From contig JAISCX010000011.1 of assembly GCA_031265235.1 (NCBI GenBank), positions 1-33,526 on the forward strand: 33,526 nt of DNA, written 5' to 3'. The DNA comes from Rickettsiales bacterium. Lineage in GTDB: Bacteria > Pseudomonadota > Alphaproteobacteria > Rs-D84. The position numbers and the translations under genes were made by a program. Under the pieces are notes generated by a model, which saw nothing but the letters and a program-made list of their open reading frames with translations, searched no databases and was not told the DNA's origin. This document shows positions 16,666-26,291 of this stretch, piece after piece (position 1 is the first letter of the stretch; each line of letters begins with the position of its first letter).

Positions 16666-17658
16666 TTATTTTTTCTTGATGCAATCAAACGCGCCCGTCT
16701 TTTGATCTTTCTTTTTGTTGACCGTCCAGACTTCACGATGATTGTCTTCATAGAACCCTTCGTTGCACAGGCGTTCTATCATGCAATTGCTCCAAAAACC
16801 ATTTTCGCAAGACTGTTTCGCCCGGCCGTTTGCAAATTCGCAAATCTTTATGGTCGCGCCCGCCTTGCATTCGCCGGACATCACGCCTTTTGGTATGCAG
16901 TGCCAGTATTCCATATCGCTGGCGGACGTTTTCTCGCGCGTTTTAACAAAGTCTTCGTCACAATCTATGCCTTCGCCGCTGCCGCATACGCCCCAATCCT
17001 GGCCGTCCCATGCGCGCGACGCCTCGCCGCCCCAGATATCGCATTTCTTCAAGCATTTCGGCTGGTCGCCTTTGGCATTGTAAAGAAAGTATTCTTCGGA
17101 AATACATTCCGTAATTTTGCAATTCTTGCCCGGATTTTTCCAATCGACGCCCGGATTGTTCTTTTGTTCGCACCGTTCGCACTTTCCGTTCTTTGGGTAT
17201 TCCCCGATATTGCATTCAATATTTACATTACTGACAGGCGTCGCCGTTGCGGTTCCGATGCTGGACGTACGGATGGCCGGCATCAATGCCGCTTTCGCTT
17301 CTTCCGTTGCAACGACGGGCTTTGGCGCGCCAACCAATCCTACGCGCGCTGCCTCGTAAAGGGCCGCCATCGACTGGCGCCCTGTTCCGCGTCCGCCCGT
17401 CTTGTCCGGCGCCGCGTTCGCGCGTCTTTCTGCGGCGTCATTTGTAACTACTATTACTTCGGGTTTTGCGGCCGCCGGTTCCGCGACAACAACCTCTTCC
17501 GCGACGACTTCTTCTTCCAAAGCAGGTTCGGATTCCGCCGCTTCTTCTTCAACAATCACGACTTCTCCTGCTTCGTCTGCAATCTCTTCGGCAAACGAAT
17601 GCCCGAAAGCGAAAACACAGCAAAGCCCCAATATGGCAAAAAATTTTATTTTTATCAT
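16666..17658 (-). CDS. Exported Cys-rich protein with Glu/Val/Ala-rich N-terminal linker
   Basis: Signal peptide MIKIKFFAILGLCCVFAFGHSFAEE, acidic linker, then Cys-rich region (CNIGEYPKNGKCERCEQ...CKITECISEEYFLYN...). Confidence 0.75.
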   Translation of the reverse strand: MIKIKFFAILGLCCVFAFGHSFAEEIADEAGEVVIVEEEAAESEPALEEEVVAEEVVVAEPAAAKPEVIVVTNDAAERRANAAPDKTGGRGTGRQSMAALYEAARVGLVGAPKPVVATEEAKAALMPAIRTSSIGTATATPVSNVNIECNIGEYPKNGKCERCEQKNNPGVDWKNPGKNCKITECISEEYFLYNAKGDQPKCLKKCDIWGGEASRAWDGQDWGVCGSGEGIDCDEDFVKTREKTSASDMEYWHCIPKGVMSGECKAGATIKICEFANGRAKQSCENGFWSNCMIERLCNEGFYEDNHREVWTVNKKKDQKTGAFDCIKKK

Positions 17659-17669
17659 GTTTCTCTCCG

Positions 17670-18353
17670 TTATTTTCTTACCCGCAATATTCCATTTTCT
17701 TCTGAAACTATCCAGCCCAAACTTTTCAGCGCCGATCCGAATGCATTCCTGCTTTCGCTTGCGATCGTGGCCGTCGCACTTCGCCCCCATATGCCGGACA
17801 ATTTCATATCCGCATCATCCGCCAGCCCGGTGACCCGCAAGGATTTATTTAATGAAATCCAGCCTTTTAGACCGCCGGATATATCAAAAAACACCTGCGT
17901 TCTGGATCCGGCGTCATCCGCGGCGGACATATAGTTCGGAACATTGTTGTCCCGCAGCCATTTCGAAACCGCCCCTTCGTCCAAAGTCATCGTGATATCG
18001 GCGGCATAGCCGGTATCCGAAGCCTTTTCATTCGCAATGGACGTTGTGCCTATCAAATTCAATATGGCGGCGTCATCCATATCCGACGACAGACTTTCAA
18101 TAATTTTGGAATCGGAATACCGCGAAATCACATTATTAAAAATCTGGCGGCGCGCACTGTTCATCGCCGCGGATTTTGCCGCAAACGCCGTATCCGCCGT
18201 CTGCTCTATCGCGACCGTATCCGTCAGATTCGGCGCTGCCCAAAGTGAAAAAGTGAAAGAGTGAAAGAGTGAAAGAGTTAGAAACAAAAATCCACAAAAA
18301 CGCCCTATTCTTTTCCGAAAGAAAAATTCACAAAACTTTTTCACTTCTTTCAC
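17670..18353 (-). CDS. Exported hypothetical protein
   Basis: Signal peptide FCGFLFLTLSLFHSFTFSLWAA; GTG start lies in a tandem octamer array. Start is uncertain (another GTG at 18344). Confidence 0.65.
   Translation of the reverse strand: MKEVKKFCEFFFRKRIGRFCGFLFLTLSLFHSFTFSLWAAPNLTDTVAIEQTADTAFAAKSAAMNSARRQIFNNVISRYSDSKIIESLSSDMDDAAILNLIGTTSIANEKASDTGYAADITMTLDEGAVSKWLRDNNVPNYMSAADDAGSRTQVFFDISGGLKGWISLNKSLRVTGLADDADMKLSGIWGRSATATIASESRNAFGSALKSLGWIVSEENGILRVRK
18245..18284. repeat. Tandem octamer array within a signal-peptide coding region
   Basis: GTGAAAAA GTGAAAGA GTGAAAGA GTGAAAGA GTTAGAAA. Confidence 0.85.
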
Positions 18354-18370
18354 TCTTTCACTTTTTTCAC
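18336..18370. repeat. Inverted copy of the octamer array at the start codon
   Basis: CTTTTTCAC TTCTTTCAC TCTTTCAC TTTTTTCAC, reverse complement type of 18245-18276. Confidence 0.8.
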
Positions 18371-18399
18371 CACAATTCTAATTTGCGCATGGCGCAAAA

Positions 18400-19923
18400 T
18401 TAAAACTGTGCGTTTATACCGACTCTGATTCCAATGCTGCGATAGAACGAATCAATTTCGCCTTTGGATTTGCATACCCAGCCGGGGCATGCCCGTTCCA
18501 ATGCCAGGATGCCGTTCATCTCGGTTCCGATCTGCCCGGTGTCCGCCAACGCATCTGCCTCTGAAGCCCCCGGATGCGCGGTTATAAAACTATTCAACAG
18601 GGCGTTGTAATTGTTCAAATAATATCCATTGTTAAGATATGTTTTCGCATCCGCGCCGGATATGGTGTAATAGTCGTATGTCAATCCGATTGCCAATTGC
18701 ACAGAATCAGATAGCGCCGTCATCCAGTTCGCCCCCAATCCCACATGATACGCGGATCCCATGCCCGCGCTGTCTTCTACAGATTTCGGATGGGCCCAGT
18801 CCGGACGATACGGTTGGTTTCCTGTGGCCGTATATGCGGGCAGCCCAAGCTCTACGCGCGCATTCACGGCATTATACGTATTTACAAAATAATCAAGATC
18901 AACCGCCAGATACGGTCCGGACCAATCAACATTGTAATCGTGGCTGGTTCCCGACTGGCTATAAAAATAAGTATTCCCGGTATTAACAGTTCCGCCGGCC
19001 GTGGATTGCCCGTTCCAGACCAATTGCAGATTAGTGCCATTTTGAATCATTATCGCGGGTCCGCATTGAAGTTCATCCGTGTTCGGCGCAGTTACGCAGT
19101 TATCCGAATTTTCCAGAACTTCCAGCGCAAGGCCATTATTATTGTTTGTCTTTAACTTATACGACAGACTGCGCCAACCCAGACTTGGCGTTATTCTCAT
19201 ATTGCCAACCTGGAGTTTGTCGGTCAGTCCCAATCCGAAATTGTATCCCAGCATGCTGCCGCCGTCGGATTTGCCAATGGACAATGCGCGGTCAACCAGC
19301 GTGCCCAGCAGCGTGTCGCCCTGATCATAAGTACCATTGTTGTTCAGGTCGTCATAATAAAAGTTGGATGCGGATCCGCCACTGGAAATATCGTCGTCAA
19401 CCATCGTGCTTTCTGAACTTTGCATGCCAAACTTTACGCCCATGTCAAGCTTCAGCCCGACATCGCTGCCGACGTCAAATCCGTATCCCGCGTTAACATC
19501 CAGAACATTCCACGCAACATTGTCATAATGCAGGGAACTGCCCGCGGATTTCATATCAAATTGCCAAACGGCCGATTCATGGGTAATGCCGGCGGACGCA
19601 TAAAAACCCTTGTGCGATTTGCCGTTATTGTTCTGTGCGGGCCGCGACTGCTGGGGCTGTTGGCCGGGGCGGGCCTGCATATTGTTATTGTATTGGGTGC
19701 CGGTATAATATCCGGACGTCTGCTGGGGGGACACTTGGTACCGCTGGCCGCTTTGGGCATTATATTGCGGGGCTTGCTGGGCATTATAGGGTCTTGCAGC
19801 GGCAGTATTGTATTGATACTGGCCCTGCTGATAGTTTCCGCCGTTGTAATACGTCGCGCCGGACGCCGCACCTGCGGCGCAGAGCATGGGGCATAAAGCA
19901 TAGAGCGCATATTTTATTTTCAT
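18400..19923 (-). CDS. Outer-membrane beta-barrel-like protein with Q/N/Y-rich N-terminal region
   Basis: Signal peptide MKIKYALYALCPMLCAAGAASGA, Gln/Asn/Tyr/Pro-rich segment, alternating amphipathic strands, C-terminal IGIRVGINAQF with terminal Phe. Confidence 0.75.
   Translation of the reverse strand: MKIKYALYALCPMLCAAGAASGATYYNGGNYQQGQYQYNTAAARPYNAQQAPQYNAQSGQRYQVSPQQTSGYYTGTQYNNNMQARPGQQPQQSRPAQNNNGKSHKGFYASAGITHESAVWQFDMKSAGSSLHYDNVAWNVLDVNAGYGFDVGSDVGLKLDMGVKFGMQSSESTMVDDDISSGGSASNFYYDDLNNNGTYDQGDTLLGTLVDRALSIGKSDGGSMLGYNFGLGLTDKLQVGNMRITPSLGWRSLSYKLKTNNNNGLALEVLENSDNCVTAPNTDELQCGPAIMIQNGTNLQLVWNGQSTAGGTVNTGNTYFYSQSGTSHDYNVDWSGPYLAVDLDYFVNTYNAVNARVELGLPAYTATGNQPYRPDWAHPKSVEDSAGMGSAYHVGLGANWMTALSDSVQLAIGLTYDYYTISGADAKTYLNNGYYLNNYNALLNSFITAHPGASEADALADTGQIGTEMNGILALERACPGWVCKSKGEIDSFYRSIGIRVGINAQF
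19877..19911. repeat. Degenerate tandem heptamers within the OMP signal peptide
   Basis: GCGCAGA GCATGGG GCATAAA GCATAGA GCGCATA. Confidence 0.65.
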
Positions 19924-20007
19924 CGCATCTTCCTTTCCTTATACGGTTGATTATATCACAAAAATGGCTTGAAAAAAAATGTTTTGTGTTGTATAAAGTT
20001 CGCGACA

Positions 20008-20092
20008 GGGGACGTGGTGAAATTGGTAGACACGCAGCATTAAGGATGCTGTGGAGAAATCCTTGGGGGTTCAAGTCCCCCCGTCCCCACCA
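20008..20092 (+). tRNA. tRNA-Leu, apparent anticodon AAG
   Basis: Acceptor GGGGACG/CGTCCCC, anticodon stem CAGCA/TGCTG with loop TTAAGGA, variable arm GGAGAAATCC, T arm GGGGG-TTCAAGT-CCCCC, encoded ACCA. Confidence 0.95.
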
Positions 20093-20192
20093 GGCTTAAT
20101 ACATGCCCCATATGTGCGCATATTATCCGCCCATGCGAATGTAAATTTCCCTTGCCCTGCCCTGTTGTTTTTTGCTTTAATTGCCACAAGGA

Positions 20193-23100
20193 ATGAGAAA
20201 ACTATACCTCATCTTTGCCGCCGTGATGTTTGCGGGTGCATTTTTGCACGCGCATGCCGACGACCGCACTTTTGAAAGCATGCTTGACGCCGCGCGCGCC
20301 GCCGTCAGAACATCGCCTATGGCCGCACCTTTTGCATCTGCCGCCGTCCGCGGCAATCAGGCTGCCGCTATGGGCGTGCCGTCCGAAACCTTGGCAAATG
20401 GCGGACCTGCATCCCGAATTGAACGCGCCGCGCCAAAAGTCGCCGATGCGACAGAGCGCAGCGCAGCGCCCGTCGCGCGCGAAGTTTTAAACCGCGCCGC
20501 CGCAACTTTGAAAAGCGCACGAACAGCATCGCCGGCCGCAGAGCCGCGAATAATCGGCAGCCGCGCCAACAGCCGCGAAACGTCCCCCGCAATATCCGAA
20601 GAAAGCGGTCGCAATCGCGCGGCTGCAACCACTCAATCACGCGCAGGAATAATTTCAAAAGCCGCGCCGCAAATCCCAAAAGCGGAAACAAATCAAATCA
20701 AAGGACAGCGAATCGGCGGCAGAATTTCCGCCGCACGGGCGGCAACGACATCCGCCGCGGCAGAAACGGCTGGCGGCGTCGATTACAAGGCATGCCGCGA
20801 AACTTTTTTCCAATGCATGGACGAATTCTGCGCAAATAAAAACGCCCAGCTACAGCGGTGCGCGTGTTCTTCCCGCATGCATGAATTCGACAAGCAAAAC
20901 AAGCAGCTGGATAAATTTTCCGACAAGATGATGGATTTCAGCGAAAACCTGCTTGCGGTGTCCATGGACAAGGAAGACGCCGCCGCAATGATAAAAGCGA
21001 CCGAGGGCGAAGACGCGTTCACCCAGACCAAGGACAAATCCCAATCGCAACAGATGCTGGACGGGATTATGAAAAAGCTAAAGGCCACGACGACCGATGA
21101 ATCGACGAACCGTTCTCTGGCGGCGATAAATCTGTCCATGGACTATGGCGACGCGTTCGATACGGTTGATATGACGCTTGGCTCTGCCGCAACGGCAAAG
21201 GAAGGCGTCGCGCTTTATAATGCCGCTTTGCCGATATGCCGCGATATCGCAAAGGAGGTCTGCGCCCCAGCCGACATCAAAACGGTCACGTCCGCATATC
21301 AGATGACAATAGAACAAGATTGCAATACCGTTGCGAAAACATACGTTGCACTGGCCGACGCGGCGAAAGAAAAAGTCTTTGAAGCAGGCGCGTTGTTGGA
21401 CATGTCACGGCTGAACGATCAACAGACGCGCAATTCCGACGATATTCTGGCATGCAAGAAAAAGATGATAGACATGCTGTCCAATAACACCGTATGCGGA
21501 ACAGATTTGGAAAAATGTTTGGACTGGTCTGGAAAATATATCGATCCGGCAACCGGCGGCGCCATATTGACGCCGGATCTTGCCAATCTTGCGAATACCA
21601 TAACGCCGCCGGCTGATGGCGGGCTTTGGGCCAAGACGCCGGGCAATGAAAGATTCGTGTCTTTTCTGAATGCAAAGAAAAAATACCTGGAACCCGCAAT
21701 GGCAAATTGCGAACAGGTATCCGTAAAAGTCTGGGAATTGTTTTTGGAAGATGCGCTGGCCCAAATCCGGCTGTCGCAAACTAGAAAGCTGGAAGACATG
21801 CGCCAGGGGTGCACTTTGCTTACCGCGGAATGCATTACGGGAACGGCGCAATCTTTTACGGATTTTGACGCGCGCGCATTGTCCGTATTCGGCATTTCCG
21901 CGGACACTGCGGTAAATAAAATGTGCGCGGATATCAAAAATTCATGCACGGCGTTGATGCAGGGCACCGGCGGAGAATACGAATGGACCGAAGCAATGAC
22001 GGATATCGCGGTCAAGAAGACGTATGAACAGATCCTTATAACCTGTGCCGAGGTCGGCAAAAGCTGCATCGTCCAGAACTGCAACAACTATGCCAGCAAG
22101 TTCGGCCTGTGCACCAAAGCAGAAGACACTGTTCGAAAAAATATAATAAATCAAAGATTGTGCTGGAAAGAAGTCGTGGCATGTGTTCAACAGACATCTT
22201 CAGACACGCTAACAAAGATTATAACCTCTACAGGTGATTTTGGAAGGAATATTGAAACTGGCTTTCCTGGAGCCGGTAATAAACCCAGCACCATGGAGAA
22301 TCTGCCTTATTCATACAATGGGCTTGTTGAGTATTACAATGGCACCACTCCGGCAAAGGCAATTTATATTATGACAACCGATGCGCTGTCAGTGGACGAA
22401 TCCAGCGTACCTATAGCTAAAGACTCTGTTTTGATATATCCGCAGTGGCCGCGCCAGCTTATAAACCACAAGACGGCAGCGGCAGCGGCGACAGGCATAT
22501 GGCTCTCATGTCCTTCTGGCTTAATTGACAACAGAGTTTGCCGTATTGCAGAAAAAATATGGGGAAATTGCAACGGAAATCCTATGTCTGACAACACTGC
22601 AGCAACGATATTAGGAACAAAAAACCAATATACCGACACCCTATTGGCATGGCTGAACCAAAATACTAGCAACGATGCATGCCTAGGTTCTGAATGCCCA
22701 CCGGGAATGGATAAACCAAAAAGCCCCCAGGGGATGCCGTGTATGCCAGCCGATCAAACAACCAGCGATGGCGAATATTGCCCGGCTAATATGTATACAA
22801 CATTTTATGTGTTAGACCCTGTCATCGGTGATTCAGACGGATGGAGTAACTGCTGTCAAACAAATAAGCAGGATGCTTTTGGAAACTGCTGTTCTGATGG
22901 CGGATTGGTAACCGTGCCTGTTGACGTTACAAAACAAATCGCATCCGGAACGGGAAGTTTCAGAATGTTGGCACAGACGACATCGCCAACGGGGGAAACT
23001 TCGCAACTATGTATTCCGTCCGGCAGCAGCGTTAAGTATATTGCAAAATACAATTATAATGACAAAGGAACTGAATATTTATTCTGCCTTGGAACAATAT

Positions 23101-23444
23101 CCGGCGGTGAAGGTGGGACACCAGAAAATGCAACATGCAACGGAAAATTCTTTATAGTAAACACAAAGACAGGATTCTATTCTGTCCCACTGCAAGGATA
23201 TGTGGCAGATTCCGGAAAATCAATAACGAATGATGGCCAGAAATTCACGGTATATAATTATGGTGAATTTGACGGCACGAACAAGCGTCTATGCGCGCCG
23301 ACATTCAATTGGACAACGGAGACAAATTCCGGCAAGTGGGATCAAAATTACATAAGCCCAAATATGGAATGTCCGGTCGGGACACCATTTACAAAAACCG
23401 GAACCGGAAATGTTCCGCCCAGATGGTTTGTAAAAAAGGATTAA
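20193..23444 (+). CDS. Large exported Cys-rich protein (about 1083 aa)
   Basis: Signal peptide MRKLYLIFAAVMFAGAFLHAHA; Ala/Arg-rich region; many Cys (VDYKACRETFFQCMDEFCANKNAQLQRCACSSRMHEF...). Start could be TTG 20181 as in the ORF track. Confidence 0.8.
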   Translation: MRKLYLIFAAVMFAGAFLHAHADDRTFESMLDAARAAVRTSPMAAPFASAAVRGNQAAAMGVPSETLANGGPASRIERAAPKVADATERSAAPVAREVLNRAAATLKSARTASPAAEPRIIGSRANSRETSPAISEESGRNRAAATTQSRAGIISKAAPQIPKAETNQIKGQRIGGRISAARAATTSAAAETAGGVDYKACRETFFQCMDEFCANKNAQLQRCACSSRMHEFDKQNKQLDKFSDKMMDFSENLLAVSMDKEDAAAMIKATEGEDAFTQTKDKSQSQQMLDGIMKKLKATTTDESTNRSLAAINLSMDYGDAFDTVDMTLGSAATAKEGVALYNAALPICRDIAKEVCAPADIKTVTSAYQMTIEQDCNTVAKTYVALADAAKEKVFEAGALLDMSRLNDQQTRNSDDILACKKKMIDMLSNNTVCGTDLEKCLDWSGKYIDPATGGAILTPDLANLANTITPPADGGLWAKTPGNERFVSFLNAKKKYLEPAMANCEQVSVKVWELFLEDALAQIRLSQTRKLEDMRQGCTLLTAECITGTAQSFTDFDARALSVFGISADTAVNKMCADIKNSCTALMQGTGGEYEWTEAMTDIAVKKTYEQILITCAEVGKSCIVQNCNNYASKFGLCTKAEDTVRKNIINQRLCWKEVVACVQQTSSDTLTKIITSTGDFGRNIETGFPGAGNKPSTMENLPYSYNGLVEYYNGTTPAKAIYIMTTDALSVDESSVPIAKDSVLIYPQWPRQLINHKTAAAAATGIWLSCPSGLIDNRVCRIAEKIWGNCNGNPMSDNTAATILGTKNQYTDTLLAWLNQNTSNDACLGSECPPGMDKPKSPQGMPCMPADQTTSDGEYCPANMYTTFYVLDPVIGDSDGWSNCCQTNKQDAFGNCCSDGGLVTVPVDVTKQIASGTGSFRMLAQTTSPTGETSQLCIPSGSSVKYIAKYNYNDKGTEYLFCLGTISGGEGGTPENATCNGKFFIVNTKTGFYSVPLQGYVADSGKSITNDGQKFTVYNYGEFDGTNKRLCAPTFNWTTETNSGKWDQNYISPNMECPVGTPFTKTGTGNVPPRWFVKKD

Positions 23445-23467
23445 AAATAGTTCGCGTTAAAAAACCA

Positions 23468-23507
23468 AACCCGCAGGTACAAAGGCTTTGCGGGTTGTTT
23501 TTTATTT
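23468..23507 (+). terminator. Rho-independent terminator
   Basis: AACCCGCA ... TGCGGGTT followed by GTTTTTTATTT. Confidence 0.85.
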
Positions 23508-23662
23508 GCGCGCGATTTGTATGTAGTCAATATGTAGCGTCCCGCCCCGAAACCCATACGATTTCGGCAATGTAAGAAAAATTTACCCCCTTGTGACATT
23601 TCGCCGGACATTCCAAAAGTGTCTGGGCATTGTCAGCATTGTAAAAACCAAAGGAATCCGCC

Positions 23663-23995
23663 ATGTCCGCATCAGCCCGCACGCTCAACGACACCTTCGC
23701 CGTGATATTTTTAACGATGCACTGGGGGTGATTATATTATCGCCGGCGGTGGCGGCATTATCGGACACCGACCAATTCGCCCTGATTACCGAAATACAAT
23801 GTTTTGAAGACTGGGATATCGGATATCCCCTCCCGCAATCATAATTTTGGCACGATAAATTTCCGTGGCACCAAATACATTTTCAATATTCGCGCCCAAA
23901 TCCCAAACTGCCGCGCGATATACATTGCCCGCGATGGCGAAATAAATAACCAAAGGAAAAATCACCCGACTCGGCAGTGCGGGAAAAGGCTATAA
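23663..23995 (+). pseudogene. Degraded DUF3768-like gene
   Basis: AAGGA then ATG; MSASARTLNDTF in one frame, DALGVIILSPAVAALSDTDQFALITEIQCFEDWD in a second, HNFGTINFRGTKYIFNIRA in a third, matching the DUF3768 order LNDxF...GVAAL...F.DfD...HDFG...G....WKI. Confidence 0.6.
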
Positions 23996-24141
23996 ATTGG
24001 GGTATTGCCATAGGCCTGCAAGCAGTGGATAATCTGACCGTATCAGATTATCTTATAGAATTGGCAAAATTAAACATAGAAGGCAAGATTTCCGATAAAG
24101 AAGTTGAAAAACGCATTCGCGAACATTACAAAAAACAATAG
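23978..24141 (+). CDS. Small VbhA-like antitoxin candidate
   Basis: GTG start, (M)REKAINWGIAIGLQAVDNLTVSDYLIELAKLNIEGKISDKEVEKRIREHYKKQ. Resembles VbhA-type antitoxin helices. Confidence 0.45.
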
Positions 24142-24151
24142 CCGCGTATTT

Positions 24152-24757
24152 TTAAATCTTGTCCGGCAAGTTTTTCAACCTTTTGCCATTGAACATAAAG
24201 TGTTCCGCGCCTCGGTATGTGCCGGTCGGTGTCAATTGACCTTTTTGTTCAAAAATTTTATAAACCAGCGGTGATAATTTCCAAACCTGGCCGCCGTATT
24301 CTACCTCGCGTTCGCCTATGACCTTTGCCGTAATGGTTTTGTCGTTTGCAAATACGACTTTGTCGCCGTTTTTAAGGCCTTTTTTATAGAAACTGAATAA
24401 CTCGCCCTGTTTGCGAATCTTTGTGATTTCTTCAAAATCTTTTTCTTTGCTCGTTTTGGCAGGAAATATCACTTTGCCATCAAAAGATAATAAAAGCTGT
24501 TTTACCAAATCCATTTCAAGAGCGAATAATTCGCTTGTTCCGACTTGGTGTTTGCTGAATATCTCATGCAACAATTTTTCTTTGTCCGCATAATCTTCCA
24601 ATTCAATTGCAAATGCCTTTTTAAGGCCAGCGACATTGTAATATCCGTTGGCTTCCAGGTTGCGCATCCGTTCCGGGAAATTAGCCGTACCCGTCTGCCC
24701 GATTTTAATCAGGCCAGAAACCGCCGTAGTCATAATGTAAATAACGCCTTTCGCCAT
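24152..24757 (-). CDS. GIY-YIG (T5orf172-like) protein with DUF4357-like C-terminus
   Basis: GVIYIMTTAVSGLIKIGQTGTANFPERMRNLEA; C-terminal GTYRGAEHFMFNGKRL. Confidence 0.75.
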   Translation of the reverse strand: MAKGVIYIMTTAVSGLIKIGQTGTANFPERMRNLEANGYYNVAGLKKAFAIELEDYADKEKLLHEIFSKHQVGTSELFALEMDLVKQLLLSFDGKVIFPAKTSKEKDFEEITKIRKQGELFSFYKKGLKNGDKVVFANDKTITAKVIGEREVEYGGQVWKLSPLVYKIFEQKGQLTPTGTYRGAEHFMFNGKRLKNLPDKI

Positions 24758-24978
24758 ATAAAATCCTTTGTGTCACCCCATTATATCTAAGATAAGATTA
24801 AATTTCTAGGGTTTATTGCGTTACGCCCGAACTTCCGCAGACATAATTTGAACTATTTTTCCGAAGGAATAAATGGCAACAAACTACATTTTTACGAATG
24901 AATAATTGGATAATGGTTGTTTTTTAGTGTTTTTTATGGTAAAATGGCTAAAACAACCGGAAAAAAGATAGGTGCTAC

Positions 24979-26289
24979 ATGAAACGATTCGCTTTGGACG
25001 ACCTTATTATATGGAAAAATTCCAAAAATCACAAGCCTTTGATTATCCAGGGCGCGCGTCAGGTTGGAAAAACTTGGCTGATGAAGGAATTTGGACGCAC
25101 GCAATACGAAAATGTGGCCTATATTTGGTTTGAAGGCAATCCATTGATGAAAGAATTGTTTTCAAAAGATATGGATGTGCGGCGTATTTTATCAGGGTTG
25201 GAACTGGAAACCGGCGAAAAAATAGAACCGCATAAAACGCTTATTATTTTTGATGAAATTCAAAATTGTCCGAACGCGCTTACATCATTGAAATATTTTA
25301 ATGAAAATGCGCCCGAATATGATATTGTTGCCGCTGGTTCGTTGTTGGGCGTTGCGCTGCATTCTGGCACATCGTTTCCGGTCGGCAAGGTTGATTTTAT
25401 GGATTTGCGTCCAATGTGTTTTGGTGAATTTTTGCTTGCGCTGGGGCAGAACAAACTTTTTGAATTATTGCAAAGCCGCGATTGGGATTTAATAAAAGTG
25501 TTCAAAGATAGATTTATTGAAGCCTTAAAACAATACTTCTATGTCGGTGGAATGCCGGATGTCATCAAAGCATTTGCAGACGGAAACAAAGATTATTCCT
25601 TGGCGCGCCAAGTTCAAATACGAATCTTGAATTCTTATCAAAATGATTTTTCAAAACATATTCCAACGGCACATTTGGAACGCGTGCGTGGTCTTTGGAA
25701 CTCAATCCCGATGCAGCTTGCCAAAGAAAATAAAAAATTCGTTTATTCCGAAGTCCAAAAAGGAACATCTGCATCAACATACGAATTATCTTTGGGTTGG
25801 CTAGAAAATTGCGGACTTATCCATAAAATTTCGCGCGTGTCAAAACCGGCACAACCATTAAAAGGTTATGAAAATACGGGCGCGTTCAAATTATTCCTTT
25901 GCGATATTGGGCTGTTATCCGCAATGTCTATGTTGAACGAAAGAATAATTTTAGATGACAATAAAATGTTCACAGAATTCAAGGGTGCGCTAACGGAACA
26001 GTTCGCTTGCCAAGAAATGCAGTTTTTGCCGGATTCTCATCTATCGTATTGGACAAACAATAATGCGACCGCCGAAATTGATTTTGTTTTGGGGTTGGGC
26101 AGTTCTATTATTCCGGTTGAAGTAAAAGCGGCTACAAATCTAAAAGCAAAAAGTTTAATAATATATCGTGATAAATTTGAGCCGGAAATTATGATTCGCA
26201 CATCGCTTGCCGATTATAGACAGGCCGGAAATCTGTATGATATTCCGCTTTATGCCCTGGCAATGACAAAAGAGATAGTGGAGGGATAA
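24979..26289 (+). CDS. AAA ATPase with DUF4143-like C-terminus
   Basis: Walker A IIQGARQVGKTWLMKEFG, Walker B LIIFDEIQNCP, C-terminal YWTNNNATAEIDFVLGLGSSIIPVEVKAATNLKAKSL. Confidence 0.9.
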   Translation: MKRFALDDLIIWKNSKNHKPLIIQGARQVGKTWLMKEFGRTQYENVAYIWFEGNPLMKELFSKDMDVRRILSGLELETGEKIEPHKTLIIFDEIQNCPNALTSLKYFNENAPEYDIVAAGSLLGVALHSGTSFPVGKVDFMDLRPMCFGEFLLALGQNKLFELLQSRDWDLIKVFKDRFIEALKQYFYVGGMPDVIKAFADGNKDYSLARQVQIRILNSYQNDFSKHIPTAHLERVRGLWNSIPMQLAKENKKFVYSEVQKGTSASTYELSLGWLENCGLIHKISRVSKPAQPLKGYENTGAFKLFLCDIGLLSAMSMLNERIILDDNKMFTEFKGALTEQFACQEMQFLPDSHLSYWTNNNATAEIDFVLGLGSSIIPVEVKAATNLKAKSLIIYRDKFEPEIMIRTSLADYRQAGNLYDIPLYALAMTKEIVEG

Positions 26290-26291
26290 AA

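Noticed and set aside
16702-17934. 410-aa plus-strand ORF
   Set aside because: Antisense to two exported-protein genes with signal peptides; composition typical of a shadow ORF.
19420-19896. 158-aa plus-strand ORF with hydrophobic repeats
   Set aside because: Antisense of the Q/N/Y-rich part of the OMP; no RBS.
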